NCBI GenBank assembly: GCA_022749755.1
Contig: CM040443.1
Span: 19,327,228-19,391,227, forward strand
Length of the DNA: 64,000 nucleotides
Source of the DNA: Azadirachta indica
Lineage: Eukaryota > Streptophyta > Magnoliopsida > Sapindales > Meliaceae
Direction: 5' to 3'
In this document: positions 34,518 through 46,500 of the stretch, in pieces
Numbering within the stretch: position 1 is the first letter of the stretch
Layout of the letters: each line of letters opens with the position of its first letter
The notes under the pieces: model-generated
Databases searched by the model: none
Told to the model about the DNA's origin: nothing
The model's input: the letters and a program-made list of their open reading frames with translations, nothing else
Position numbers and translations under genes: made by a program

Positions 34518-34797
34518 AATCATTGATCTCTCTCGGCTTTTATACTTGCTTGAAATAATCTTGATACTGTGCTGAGGGATAGAGATTTTTTGTACTATAA
34601 TGCAGTGAAGGAAAGTGGGTGGAAAGGAGAAGTAGAACTGGTTGAAGTGGATGGTGAGGATCATGCCTTCCATATCCTGAAATATGAGACTGAAAATGCC
34701 AAGAGAATGATCAAACGCTTGGCTTCTTTTCTTCTCAAGTAGAATCATTGATCTCTCTCGGCTTTTATACTTGCTTGAAATAATCTTGATACTGTGC
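34344..34797 (+). repeat. 225-bp tandem duplication of the CXE 3' end
   Basis: Unit 1 (34344-34568) covers the last codons from V-L-R-D-R-G, the stop and 3' UTR. Unit 2 (34569-34797) repeats it with a single obvious difference (AGAGG to AGAGA). Unit 2 lacks a start codon and is not expected to be translated. Confidence 0.95.
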
Positions 34798-34995
34798 GTT
34801 GTCACAAATTATATATAAGTATATTAATAAAACACATATTGTGTACTGAATGGATAAAATCCGAATTTGGTTTTCCTTTTTCTTCTGTAAAATGTACTGC
34901 TTCCGTGAAAACGAAAGTTTCCTATCTGCTTGTGCTGTCAGCTCTTGGAGGAAGGGGATGCTGCCCTCAACTACACTTTTAAAAGATTCCTATGC

Positions 34996-35399
34996 AAGCA
35001 GGGAAGCATTTCTTGTACGCCCTTACTTTTGGGGCTCAAATCCAATTGGATCAGAACCCAGCGATAATCATGAAAAGAATTTTCTATCTTTAGCTTGGGA
35101 ATTTTATCCATCAGCACCAGGAGGTATTGATAATTACATGGTCAATCCTGTTGGTATAAGCAAGCCGTGTTTGGCTAAGCTCGGGCTTCTTGTTTGTGTC
35201 GCTGAGAAGGATAAAGTCAGAGATAGAGGATTTTGGCATGTTATAATGCCGTCAAGCGAGGTGGGTTTGAAGGACAAGTGGAGTTGTGTGGAGCAAAGGA
35301 GAGGATTATGCTTCTTTTTTTTTTTTTTTTTTTGTCTTTAGTGCTGAGACGGAGAATTAATGTCAAGAACATGATCAAATGCTCCTTTTCTCAAGTAAT
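34996..35399 (+). pseudogene. CXE C-terminal fragment, subtype B
   Basis: Starts abruptly in the region after the Ser elbow (CAAGCAGGGAAGCATTTCTTGT), then reads PYFWGSNPIGSEP and AWEFYPSAPGGIDNYMVNPVG, both as in CXE 30402, up to about 35215. Then it is frameshifted, and a T18-class homopolymer (about 35320-35337) interrupts the segment around the catalytic His. The end TTTTCTCAAGTAAT at 35388-35399 matches the family C terminus. No N-terminal half is present. Confidence 0.85.
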
Positions 35400-36127
35400 A
35401 ATTAAAATTTTGAATGTTAACTTCTTGTAATCGTAGTATTTGCAATGAGTAGAGCATTTCAGTTATTTCCCCGGCCGTGGGAAAAAATAGTTTCTACTTT
35501 ATTATATTGTAGTATCCATCAAAATCATAATATATGATTATTTTTATGTACACAACATGTGTATATGCTGTACCAAAAAAATCCCTCCTCTCGGATAGCA
35601 ATGGGGTAGGACGCGTTCCTCATCGCCACTCAAATTTTCATTTTAATCTTCATTTCTCAATAAATTCAACATAGTAGAATGCAAATGTATTTCTATCCTC
35701 ACTTTTTTTTTCATTTATTTATATTATATACTAAATAAAATTATTAGTATATTATAATATTATACACTTGCAATTATAATAAAATTATAAACTTAACTAT
35801 TAATATTGTCCACATATACTTTTGAAAGTTTCTCACTCTATTAAAAATTTAAGATTAATTTTTTCCAATTCTTATAACAATAATATCATCTTAATTTTGT
35901 CCCATTAACTATTTTCTTAATTATGCTATATTTGTTTCAATATTATCTTAATCTTATGCTATTTGAAGTGGGCTTTATAAGGAATTTTATCTTATAATAG
36001 TTTTAAATATAAAAAAGTAATAACATCACTCTTTTTTTTTTTCTTTAACTACGCTATTTTTATTTCTTTTAATATATATATGGTCTTGGATCATTTTTAA
36101 GCAAGTCTTTGACTAAAGTAAGCTTAG
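35400..36127. other. AT-rich spacer left of the gypsy element
   Basis: No gene or repeat recognised. The last four bases before the LTR, TTAG (36124-36127), are repeated at 42057-42060 right of the element. Confidence 0.45.
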
Positions 36128-36729
36128 TGTCACGGCCTCACTCTCTTCATTCGTTTCAACCATGCGGTGCTTGGTAACTTCACTCGCTAAGCAAGCTTTC
36201 GACATTTGCAATGTGCTAAATCGGGAGCTTTATATGAAAGAGAGAAGAAAGAGCACAAAGAGTTTGAGTGAAGAGAACTTATACAACTCAAGTTTATTGT
36301 TTGATTGTTTGATTTGGCCAAATGAGGCTTTACCTATATATAAAAAGGTTTACATATAATGGACAGCTAAAATTACACCTCACAATGCACTTTTTAGGGT
36401 TAGAATTGGTTTTCTGGAAAGGTTCTAGAAAATATCTATACAATAGTAAAAAAATGTAGTGCTATCCTTACAATTTTAGAACTTGGGGCAATTGAGTTAT
36501 TATTTTAAAAGTTGGGCTAATTGGACTAATAGTAGGTTTTATGTACAACTATGCTAATAAGGAGAAATGCATAGATCTTTAGCCCAAATGCTTCATTGCC
36601 CACTCAATTTGGTCTGCCAAAGAGTCATCTTGCAAAGCTCGCATGTCCGCTTGTTTCGGATTTCCCCTCGCGTAAGTGCTACCCGCACAAAGTCTCAGCT
36701 ATGAGTCACTGTTCACGCTTGGCATGACA
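36128..36729 (-). repeat. Gypsy 3' LTR (left)
   Basis: 602 bases, TGTCACGGCC...GGCATGACA on plus, that is TG...CA on minus. Collinear with 41458-42056. Confidence 0.9.
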
Positions 36730-36769
36730 TCCTCCCCCACCTAAATGCGTGAAGTCCTCATCGCATCTT

Positions 36770-39700
36770 CCTCACGAAACCTCCTAATATACTCTTGGAA
36801 TTGCCACTGTGCATCTTCATATTCTTACGTAGCCTCGCTTTCGGGCAATTCCTTCCATTTGACGAAGTATTCCGTATAGTTCGGCACCCTTTGTTTTCGA
36901 ACTCATTGGTTAGCAAGGATGCACTCAACCTTATTTTTAAAAGAGGTTACCATAGTAGTTGGAGCTCGTTTTGACTCCCCTCAGCTTGGGTCTTCCTCGT
37001 CCCCATGATAAGACTTCAACATGCTTACATGGAAGACGGGGTGGATCTTCAACTTTGGAGGAAGTAGAACTTGATATGACACTGTGCCCACTTCCTACAC
37101 AATCGAGAATGACCCCTCATAATGTCGAAACAGTCCCTTGTGTACCCTTCGTAGTGTCTTGAATTATTGGGGCAAGAGTTCCACTATGACTATATCCTTT
37201 CTTGGAATTCCTTGTCCCTTCGCTTCTTGTCCGCTTACTTCTTCATCTTCTTAGCTGTCTTATCTAGGTATGCCCTAACTAAATCGGCTTGTTCATGCCA
37301 TGCTTTGGTAAATTTAAAGGCTCCTATACTTTTCCCATCATAACCCGAGGCTAATGTATGCGGAGTTGTCGGTTGTCGGCCCAACACAATCTCGAACGGA
37401 CTTCTATTAGTTGCCTCGCTCCGCTGCAAGTTGTAAGAGAATTGAGCCACATTTAGCAACTTAGCACAATTTTTTTGGTTAGCACTCACATAGTGCCTTA
37501 AGTATAACTTGAGCAGTGCATTGAAACGCTTGGTTTGTCTGTCACTTTGAGGATGAAATCTTGTAAAAAAATTGAGGTTCGTTCCAAGCAACTTGAACAA
37601 ATCGAACCAAAACTTTCTGGTAAACCGCGGGTTATGGTCGCTCACGATATTGTTCGGCACTCCCCAAAACTTTACCACATGTTTTAGGAACAATTTCGCA
37701 GCTTTCACTGCTGTGCAATCCATAAGCGTCGGCATAAAGACCGCGTATTTGTTAAAGCGATCGACCACCATAATGATACTTCCATACCTTTCCGATTTCG
37801 GTAGCAAAGTGATGAAATCCATGGAAACGCTTTCCCATGGTCTATTCGGAATTAGCAACGGTTCAAGTAACCCACCGAATGCTTGTTGCTTAATTTAGAA
37901 AATCTTGTTGGCACACAAGACATGTTCGTATGTAGGCCTCGACATCCTCTTGCATCCTCGACCAATATTACAGATTTTCTAACAAAGTATTTGTGCGCTT
38001 AACTTCGGGGCGTGCAGCCCACTTAGAATCATGGCATTCCTTGATGAGCTCTTTCCTCAAGCCACCCCACTTTGGCACATAAAATCGTCTTTCATTGGCA
38101 TAGAGTAATGCGTCCTCAAACCAAAATCGCCTTGTCTTTCCCTCATTTACGAGTACCACTATGATTTTAGTTAGAGGGTCTTGGGTTAATCTCTCTTTGA
38201 TCCTCCCTACTAGCGTTCCCCACTATGATTTTAATGGCCGCCAATATTACTTTTCGACTTAACGCATCCGCTATGACATTTACTTTGCCTAGCTTGTACG
38301 CTAAGTCGTAGTCGAACTCCGCCAAAAAGTCTTGCCAACGAGCTTGTTTTGGACTTAACTTATTTCGCGTTTGAAAGTAGCTAGTAGCTACATTATCTGT
38401 TGTACTCACAAAATAAGTCCTGAGCAAGTATTGTTGCCATACCTTAAGGCAATGGATGATTGCCGTAATCTCTTTTGCTTACATAGAGTAGCGTTTTTCT
38501 GCGTCATTGAGTTTGCGACTCTTAAAAGTAATGAGACGTCTTTCTTGTATGAGTACACCTCCAATGGCAAAATTTAAGGCATCGGTGTGTACTTTGAAAG
38601 GTTTTATGTGGTCAGGTAACACAAAAACCGTTTTCTTCATGATTGCCTTCTTCAAGTCTTCAAAGACATGTTGACACTCTTTGGTGCAATTTTACGAGCG
38701 GCTTTTCTTGAGTAAGCGGTTAGTGGAGCTACTCTTGCCGAATAACTCTTGATGAAGCGTCAATAGTAGTTAACTAACCCCAAGAAAGATCAGAGGTCGT
38801 GCACCTTGGTCGGAGGTTCCCATTCTTGAATATGTTGCACCTTACCCTTATCCATCATAAACGTTTCATCATGGATCTTGTGCCTCAAGAAATAAACTTC
38901 TCGTTGCGCAAAAGAGCATTTCTCCTTCTTCACGTATAATTCAATTTTTTTCAATAGTTGGAACATCTTCCTAAGATGTGTCACATGTTCTTCCAAGGTG
39001 TTGCTATATACAACAATATCATCCAAATATAGCACCACAAATTGATCACGATAGGGATGGAATAACTTGTTCATCAAAGTACTAAAAGTAGCCGGTGCAT
39101 TCATTAGTCCAAAAGGCATGACTAAAAATTCGTAAGAACCGTACCTTGTTACACATGTCGTTTTTGGCTCATCTCCCTCTACTATGCGCACTTGGTAGTG
39201 ACCTGACCTTAAATCAAGCTTGGAGAAATACTGTGCTTTCCCAAGTTGATCGAAAAGATCGGCAATGAGTGAAATTTGATACTTGTTCTTGAAGATGACC
39301 TTATTAAGTGCTCAGTAGTCGATGCATATCTATAGCGACCCTTTCTTCTTCTTTTGAAACAAAACTGGAGCGCTGAATACTTTGGAAAGTCGAATGTAAC
39401 CCATATCAAGTAAGTCTTGGAGTTGCTTTTCAACTCTTATAACTCCGGTGGAGTGTGTTGGTATGGACTCATGGTGGGAGGTTTAGTGCCTGACTCCAAT
39501 TCGATCTTGTGATTCACCTTTCTCTGCGGTGGAAGTTTTTTAGGCAGCTTCTTAGGCATTATGTCCTTGAACTCTTTGAAAACGGTGTCCACCTCTTTCG
39601 GAACATCCTTATTGTTCATCTCCAGGTCATTGTCGTCATTATATTTTTTGAAAAAGGTAAGGTAGTTTTCTTCACCTTTGCGTTTCAAACCCTTTTTAAA

Positions 39701-41351
39701 TTGTATGGCCGAAAGTATTTTAGTCTCCACATTACTTGATCTTGATATCGAAACCATGCATGCCTTACCCCCATCAAGGATGCACATAGTGTTGGCAAAC
39801 GGTACCGGTACGACCTTCATTTGATTAAAGAAATCCATCCCAAGCACGATTTTGTGGTCGTTTATAAGTACTACAAACCAATTCACTGATCCCCTTTATT
39901 CTCTGATGGTGGTTTCGACTTTCTATACCACACCTTTGATTGATTTAGCAGCCGAGTTCATTGCCTTTCATGGTGCCGCCTACGTTGGTCACTTTAGGAC
40001 CTAGCCGTTTGGCCTTGTTGACCTACACAAAATTATGTGAGGCACTGGTATCAACTAAGGGTTGCGTACATACCTTGTTGATCACCACATCAATGTAGGT
40101 AAGCCCCTTTACTTGTGCCTCCGGAACCGCTTGAATAACATTGAGTAGTTGCAAAGAACCTATCGCCGCCTCACCCTCTTGACTTTGTGGCTCCTTCGCA
40201 TGAGCCACTATAGCGCTCAATGCCTTTTTCTTCGGACAATCCCGCATCCAGTTAAGACTATCGCAAAAGTAGCAATTTCGGGAAGGTTTGGAATCCTTCT
40301 CTTTGTTATTCTTCGGTTTCTGTTTGCCGTTAGATGGTTTGCGAAAACCGTCTCCTTGCGATTTACCGTGGTCTCCCCTACCTTTACCTTAGCCACTCTT
40401 CTTGTCCTTGGCCTTAATATTTGATCGCTCGCTTGAGTAGTCGGTAAGAGTTTCTGCAACGGCTATGGCGATTGTAAGGTTTTGCACGCCTCGTCTCCTA
40501 AGCTCCATCTTTGCCCATTCTTGGAGCCCATCTATGAAGAAAAAGAGAGAATCTTTGTCGCTCATGTCTGAAATCTCCAACACCAAGCTAGTAAACTCCT
40601 TGATGTAGTCTTGCAAGCTTCCGGATTGTTTAAGGCGATACAACCGGCATCGTGCTTCCTCTTCGGCATTTTCTAGATAGAATTGCCGCTTGAGTTCCTG
40701 CTTGAAGTCATCGAAGGTCTTGATGGCGCATGTCCCTTTATCAATGTCATCGTAACTTCTTCTCCACCACAATATAGCCATATTGGTTAGATAATGGGTA
40801 GCGGTACGTACCTTAGTTTACTCATCGATGATGCCTATCACTTCGACATATTGTTCGATTCCCCATAAAAAGTTGTCCACGTCCTTTACACTCTTCGAAC
40901 CATTGTAGGTCTTGAGTATGAGGACGTCGACTCTTGGTGCATTACGTGTGGTAGTCACCCCACTTGCTGCTGTACGCTTGCACAAAGCCACATTTTTCTT
41001 AATTATGCCGACTTCCTAGTCAATGTAGGCTCGGATATCCTTAAACATACAGTCATAAACCGCTAGCAACTCTTGCTTGAAGGTGTCCTCGAGTTTGGTG
41101 GTTGACATCTCTACTACGTCACGAAGAGCATTGTCTTCCATTTCCAACCCGTCGAAGCGCTGCTTTATCTCGTCAAGGTGTGAATCTACTCTTGCCATAA
41201 AAGCTTCTATGCTAGTTACTCGAGCATCCAAGCCAACCATCATGTCTTTGGACTGTGCCCTCTTGCTTCCACCCTTGGTAGGGCATTGCTCCTCACGTCT
41301 TCGTGCTTGGAATTCCTCACCTATCTTGGTAATGTCGGAAACGTTGGCCAT
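36770..41351 (-). pseudogene. Gypsy gag-pol remnant
   Basis: Minus-strand pieces: gag N-terminal coiled part 41351-41016; gag core 40781-40389 (RQFYLENAEEEARCRLYRLKQ); zinc-knuckle/protease 40247-40023, with VDTSAS where the active site should be DTGAS; RT 39433-38790, with the YLDD box; RNase H to about 38167; integrase zinc-binding part 38159-37968; integrase core 37858-37235; chromodomain about 36925-36770 (VPNYTEYFVKWKELPESEAT). In the integrase, the glutamate expected in the HPQTDGQTER-type motif is Lys (HPQSDRQTKR), and SDRDP reads SDHNP. Several frames are broken by stops. Not capable of autonomous transposition. Confidence 0.88.
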
Positions 41352-41443
41352 TCTTTTCGACAGAGTTTTTCCCCACGGAACCTTCGTTTCGAAAGCTCCC
41401 TTTCAACAAGGTCTCTGTTCAACCTTGTGTTGCTCAACCTTGA

Positions 41444-41455
41444 GCTCTGATACCA
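41444..41455 (-). other. tRNA-Met primer-binding site of the gypsy element
   Basis: Minus-strand TGGTATCAGAGC two bases inside the right LTR. Confidence 0.9.
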
Positions 41456-41457
41456 AC

Positions 41458-42056
41458 CATCACAGCCTTACTCTCTTGCTTCGACCATGTGGTGCTTAGC
41501 AACTCCGCTTGCTAAGCAAGCATTTGATACTTGTAATGCACTAAATCGAAAGTTTTATATGAAAGAGAGAAGAGAGAGCACAATGAGTTTGAGTGAAGAG
41601 AATTTGTACAATTCAAGTTTATTACTTGATTACTTGGTTTGACCAAATGAGGTCTCACCTATTTATAGAAAAATTTATATACAATGGACGGTCAAGATTG
41701 CACCTCACAATGCACTTTCGAGGAATAGAATTGGCATTCTAGAAAGATCTTAGAAAATATTTATATAGTGGTAAAAAATGTAGTGCTATCCTTACAATTC
41801 TAGAACTTGAGCCAATTGAGTTATCATAGTAGAAGTTGGGTCAATTAGGTTTTATGTACAATTATGTTAATAAGGAAGAATGCATAGATCCTTGGCGCAA
41901 ATGCTTCATTGCCCACTCAATCCGGTCTGCCAAGGAGTCATCTTGTCAAAACTCGCACGCCTGTTTATTTCGATTTTTCCCTTGCGCAAGTGTTATTTGC
42001 ACAAAGTTTTGGTTAAGGGCTATTGTTCATGTGCACTGTTCACGCAGGGCGTAACA
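41458..42056 (-). repeat. Gypsy 5' LTR (right)
   Basis: 599 bases collinear with the left LTR. Its inner terminal CA (minus) has mutated to TG. Its outer 164 bases are those copied to 32785-32953. Confidence 0.9.
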
Positions 42057-42592
42057 TTAGGCATAAAAGACGGAAAAAGAGAGTGTTCCTAGACTTAACG
42101 GTGAGTTTACTTGGGGTAGTAGTTACTCTACTTCTATTCTACCTGCCTTAATCTTATATTTAGATTTTACTTATTTTTAGAATAACCTCAACTAAAAAAA
42201 AAAAAGACAAGTTAATTCTAAATTAAATCTCGGAGGAACTAAATGATGCAAGCTGCCAAGCTTTTATACGAAGAGTCCCCTGTTTATTTGAACTCTGTTA
42301 TTGAAAAAAAAAAAGAACAGAAGATATTATCCTGAATTTATTTTATTTTATTTTTTGAAGAAAAGATATCACTTCTGATTCAGTCTCAATAATGGAAATA
42401 GATAAACTAAACAAATAACAAGTTGCAAGGCTTTTTCGTAATATTGATCGCTTTACTTCTTTGAATAGTGGGATAATATATTCAACTTTAGGCGCCCTTC
42501 TCTCGCTCTGGCCAACCCAATTTTCAAAAGGCATCGTTGATTTGATTATAAAATGAAAGGTCAACCGAAATTACACATCGACCGCACTTTTT

Positions 42593-42599
42593 TATAAAA
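42593..42599 (+). promoter_or_regulatory. TATA box of CXE 42650
   Basis: TATAAAA, identical in sequence and distance to that of CXE 33546. Confidence 0.6.
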
Positions 42600-42649
42600 T
42601 GCGCCATTGTCATTTTCACAACTTTTAATTTTCAGCATCCGTTCCACAA

Positions 42650-43422
42650 ATGATGGGCAAAGAAGTAGCATCAGAGCTGCTACCATTTCTCCGAATCTAC
42701 AACGATGGCTCGGTTGAGCGACTCAGCAACTCCCCGTTTGTGCCCTCGTCGCCTGAAGACCCAGAAACTGGAGTCTCATCCAAAGATATTACCATATCTG
42801 AAAATCCAAACATCTCAGCGAGAGTCTATCTTCCGAAACTCACCCAACCCCGCAGCCAAAAACTTCCCATCTTGTTCTATACACATGGCGGAGGCTTCTG
42901 CTTTGAATCTGCCTTCTCTTTAGTCGAAACAAAATTGATGAACGCCTTGGTTTCTGACGCCAAAGTTGTTGCAATATCAATAGAGTACAGGCTATCTCCT
43001 GAACATGCTCTCCCCATTGCTTACGAAGACTGCTGGGCTGCGCTTCAATGGGTTGCATCACACTCAACCGGTGATGGCGGCAATAAGGAGCCATGGTTAA
43101 CGACTTATGGAGACTTTGATAGAGTTTTTATTGGCGGTGATAGTGCAGGAGCTAACATTGCACATCACACCGTCATGCGAGCTGGGAAAGAAAGTTTGCC
43201 TGGAGGCGTTAAAATTGTAGGAGCTTTTCTTACGCACCCGTACTTTTGGGGTTCTAAGCCAACTGGGTCGGAGGTCATAGTAGCCGCAGAACGTGAGAAG
43301 CTTTTGCCTCAAAGTGTTTGGAAGTTTTTATGCCCATCTGTGCCCGGTGGTCTAGATAATCCGATGATAAATGTCGTTAGCCCGGAAGCTCCAAGCTTGG
43401 CTAAACTTGGGTGTTCTCGGTT
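42650..43422 (+). CDS. Carboxylesterase (CXE), subtype A, 3' part lost in assembly gap
   Basis: 257 residues visible, indistinguishable by eye from CXE 33546 through LAKLGCSR, then Ns. HGGG and the Ser165 elbow are present; the Asp and His of the triad would lie in the gap. Either a real recent duplicate or a false duplication created by assembly (for example two haplotypes placed in tandem). Confidence 0.85.
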
Positions 43423-43522
43423 NNNNNNNNNNNNNNNNNNNNNNNNNNNNNNNNNNNNNNNNNNNNNNNNNNNNNNNNNNNNNNNNNNNNNNNNNNNNNN
43501 NNNNNNNNNNNNNNNNNNNNNN
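43423..43522. other. Assembly gap, 100 N
   Basis: Exactly 100 Ns, the conventional size for a gap of unknown length. The left side is inside a CXE coding region and the right side inside an exon of the SWI/SNF gene, so the true missing sequence must include the CXE 3' end and the promoter and first exons of the SWI/SNF gene, more than 100 bases. Confidence 0.97.
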
Positions 43523-46500
43523 AAAACAAAGGAACGATGGGGTCCAGGTATACTTGGTAGAATTTGTAGTCATCTTGGTTTGTTTTGCATATTTTAGATG
43601 TGAAAAATTCTTGCATGGAACAATTTAACGTTGGTGGTAGATTATGTTTGTAATATCAAAAGATGATCAACAGTTATTTAGTAGTCTAGTGATTTCATTA
43701 ACCCTGGTTGCCTTTGCTTTTATAGTAAATTGGAAGAGGATCCTTCATTGATATCTTACTGTAACAGGCATGGCATGGAAGGCAAAGGCAACGTGCTACA
43801 CGAGCTGAGAAATTGAGGTTCCAGGCCCTGAAGGCTGATGATCAAGAAGCATATATGAGATTAGTAAAGGAGAGCAAGAATGAACGATTAACCACACTTC
43901 TTGAAGAAACAAATAAGCTCCTTGTTAATTTGGGAGCTGCTGTCCAACGTCAAAAAGATGCTAAACTTTCAGATGGCATTGAACCCTTGAAAGACTCAGA
44001 AGATGATTTCCTTGACTTGGATGCTTCGGAGAATGGGACCCCTAGGGATTCAATTCCTGAGGAAGATGACATTATTGATTCTGATCGCAATGATGATTCT
44101 GGTGATTTACTTGAAGGACAGAGGCAATATAACTCTGCCATTCACTCTATTGAGGAGAAGGTAAAGATAAAGCCTTGTTATCTGCAGCATGTTTCTTTTT
44201 ACAGTTTTCTCTGTTGAGGTGTACATATCTTGTTGAAAAAACTGGTAGAGTGGCCTCAAGATTAGTGTCGTCTTTCTGTAATTTAGAGACCTCAGTAGAA
44301 TGGGCATCTAAACATTGATGCAATATGAATGACTTTTTGTGGACTGGTAAGTTTCAGGAAGACTACAATAATAGCACATCGATTGCCTCTTTATGTTTTG
44401 TCTTTAGCTCATTGACCACTTTGTATCTCCCAGCTTTCTTTGCTATCTAATCTGTAAGATCATCTTACATATTTTCTATATACATAATATTTTCATTGTA
44501 CCAGTGTGCATGTTTCTTTTAGTTAATTCCAGCATAGAGCCCAGGCGGACTATATGGTGTGCTTAGAAATTTTGTGACTGTTCTTGTATACCCATAGTGG
44601 TCTAATTAGCAAAGATATGCTAAATGCTTCTATATAATGTTTTAAAAGTTAAGCATAAGATGCTAAGTTATGATTGACAATTATATGGTGAGTCTTCTAT
44701 TTCTGATGTTGCAAAAAATAGTGGTTGGGTACGCATAAGTTTTCTTGAAATTTTTTATCATCCATTATACCAGAATGTGAAAATCTTAATTTATTGTTTT
44801 CCTACAGGTAACTGAGCAACCAACCTTGCTTCAAGGTGGAGAATTAAGGCCATACCAGTTAGAAGGCCTCCAATGGATGCTCTCCTTGTTCAATAACAAC
44901 CTAAATGGAATTTTAGCTGATGAGATGGGACTGGGAAAAACAATACAAACCATTGCTTTGATTGCGTATCTCATTGAGAACAAGGGTGTGATGGGTCCCC
45001 ATGTGATAGTGGCACCAAAGGCTGTGCTTCCCAATTGGATCAATGAATTTTCAACATGGGTTCCTAGGTAAAGACAACATTGTTGATGAAGATTTTTTGT
45101 GTTTGTATGCGTGTGTGCATGAGTATGTGGGTGAGGCTGTGTGCACGCGTGCACTTGCCTGTATGCGGATTAGGGTGTGGCTTATGTAACTTGCATTACT
45201 CTTGCATTTTTATCCAATGCAGTATTGCAGCTGTTGTTTATGATGGACGTCCGGATGAGAGAAAGGCACTAAGAGAAGAGTTCTTTACAGAGAGAGGAAG
45301 ATTTAATGTGTTGATCACACACTATGATCTTATCATGAGAGACAGACAATATTTGAAGAAAGTACACTGGTACTATATGATTGTTGATGAAGGGCATCGT
45401 TTAAAGAATCATGAGTGCGCTCTTGCAAAGACTATTGCGGGGTATGATCTCTTGTGCACCATGTAGGCCTTGCTTAACATTTTCTCAGAAGCTCTAAAAA
45501 AATAATATTTTAAGATTCAACATTACTAAGCATTAGTTAAATCTATTGGCTTGAGCTAAAATTGTTGCAAACAGGAAGATTTTTTGTCCATTATTTTGTC
45601 CTTCCGCCGCTTAAATCACGTTGTGATTGCAGAAGAAGCAACTTTCACGTCAACCTTTTAGTTATTGCATATTGTTCTTTCATAGCTACTGTTTTAACAA
45701 ATTTTTGTCCCATGCTTATTCTGGTCTGTGTTTCTAATGTTATTTTGGACATGTATTATGAGAAGATGAAGAGGCCTTCTCTGACCAATTATAAACTTGT
45801 ATGCAGCTATCAGATTCAACGTAGACTTCTGTTAACCGGGACGCCTATCCAGAATAGTTTGCAGGAATTATGGTCCCTCCTGAATTTTCTCCTCCCAACA
45901 ATTTTTAATTCTGTTGAGAATTTTGAGGAGTGGTTCAATGCTCCCTTCAAAGACAGGGGTCAGGTTGCTCTTACAGATGAAGAACAGTTGTTGATTATTC
46001 GTCGTTTGCATCATGTAGGTGTTGCTCCTGGTTTTTGTATCTTTTCTTTTTTTTTTTGTTGAATTCTTTTATCTAATGTATTTGCTTGATTGTCAGGTTA
46101 TAAGGCCATTCATTTTGAGAAGGAAAAAAGATGAGGTAGAGAAATACCTTCCTGGGAAATCCCAGGTCATCCTGAAATGCGATATGTCAGCATGGCAAAA
46201 AGTATACTATCAACAAGTTACAGATGTAGGCAGAGTTGGGCTAGATACTGGTTGGTAACTTCTTCTCCTCCATCCCATTTGTGTGCATGTTTTGTGTTCC
46301 CGTTTCTTCGTATCCAAAATCAAGTTCATTGACATTATGAAATCCAAACATGCGAAAAGCCTTTCACCCCTCTTCCCCTCCCCAGTCCTACAAAATAACC
46401 TTCTTTCATGGTATATCAAGATGGTTCTATCCGAAAAATTGCTTGATTTGATTGGCATCTCCAGCAGAAATTGGGTAGCAAGAATTGCTTTTACTGTTAT

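Larger units (their letters stand above)
36128..42056 (-). mobile_element. Ty3/gypsy LTR retrotransposon with chromodomain (chromovirus), decayed
   Basis: About 5.9 kb with two LTRs, a tRNA-Met primer-binding site (41444-41455) just inside the right LTR, and a polypurine tract (plus-strand TCCTCCCCCACCT, 36730-36742) just inside the left LTR, so it is transcribed right to left. Coding order on minus: gag, protease, RT, RNase H, integrase, chromodomain. The LTRs differ by very roughly 15-20 percent by eye, so the insertion is old. Flanking TTAG on both sides is a possible, slightly degraded target-site duplication. The right LTR abuts the promoter of CXE 42650. Confidence 0.92.
41893..43422 (+). 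repeat. Segmental duplication, copy 2
   Basis: Counterpart of 32785-34330. Because this copy joins a complete LTR, it is the likely source and the copy at 32785 the derivative. Confidence 0.85.

Noticed and set aside
34248..34805. 185-residue frame on the minus strand
   Set aside because: Antisense shadow of the CXE 3' end; it is long only because the 225-bp tandem duplication keeps the same antisense frame open twice.
41077..41499. 140-codon plus frame
   Set aside because: Antisense of the gypsy gag region and LTR junction; no protein character.
43371..43628. Frames reading across the N gap
   Set aside because: Ns carry no information, and the flanks belong to two different genes.
44831..45154. 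107-codon minus frame with a His/Thr-rich start
   Set aside because: Antisense of the Walker A exon plus a TG-rich intron stretch.
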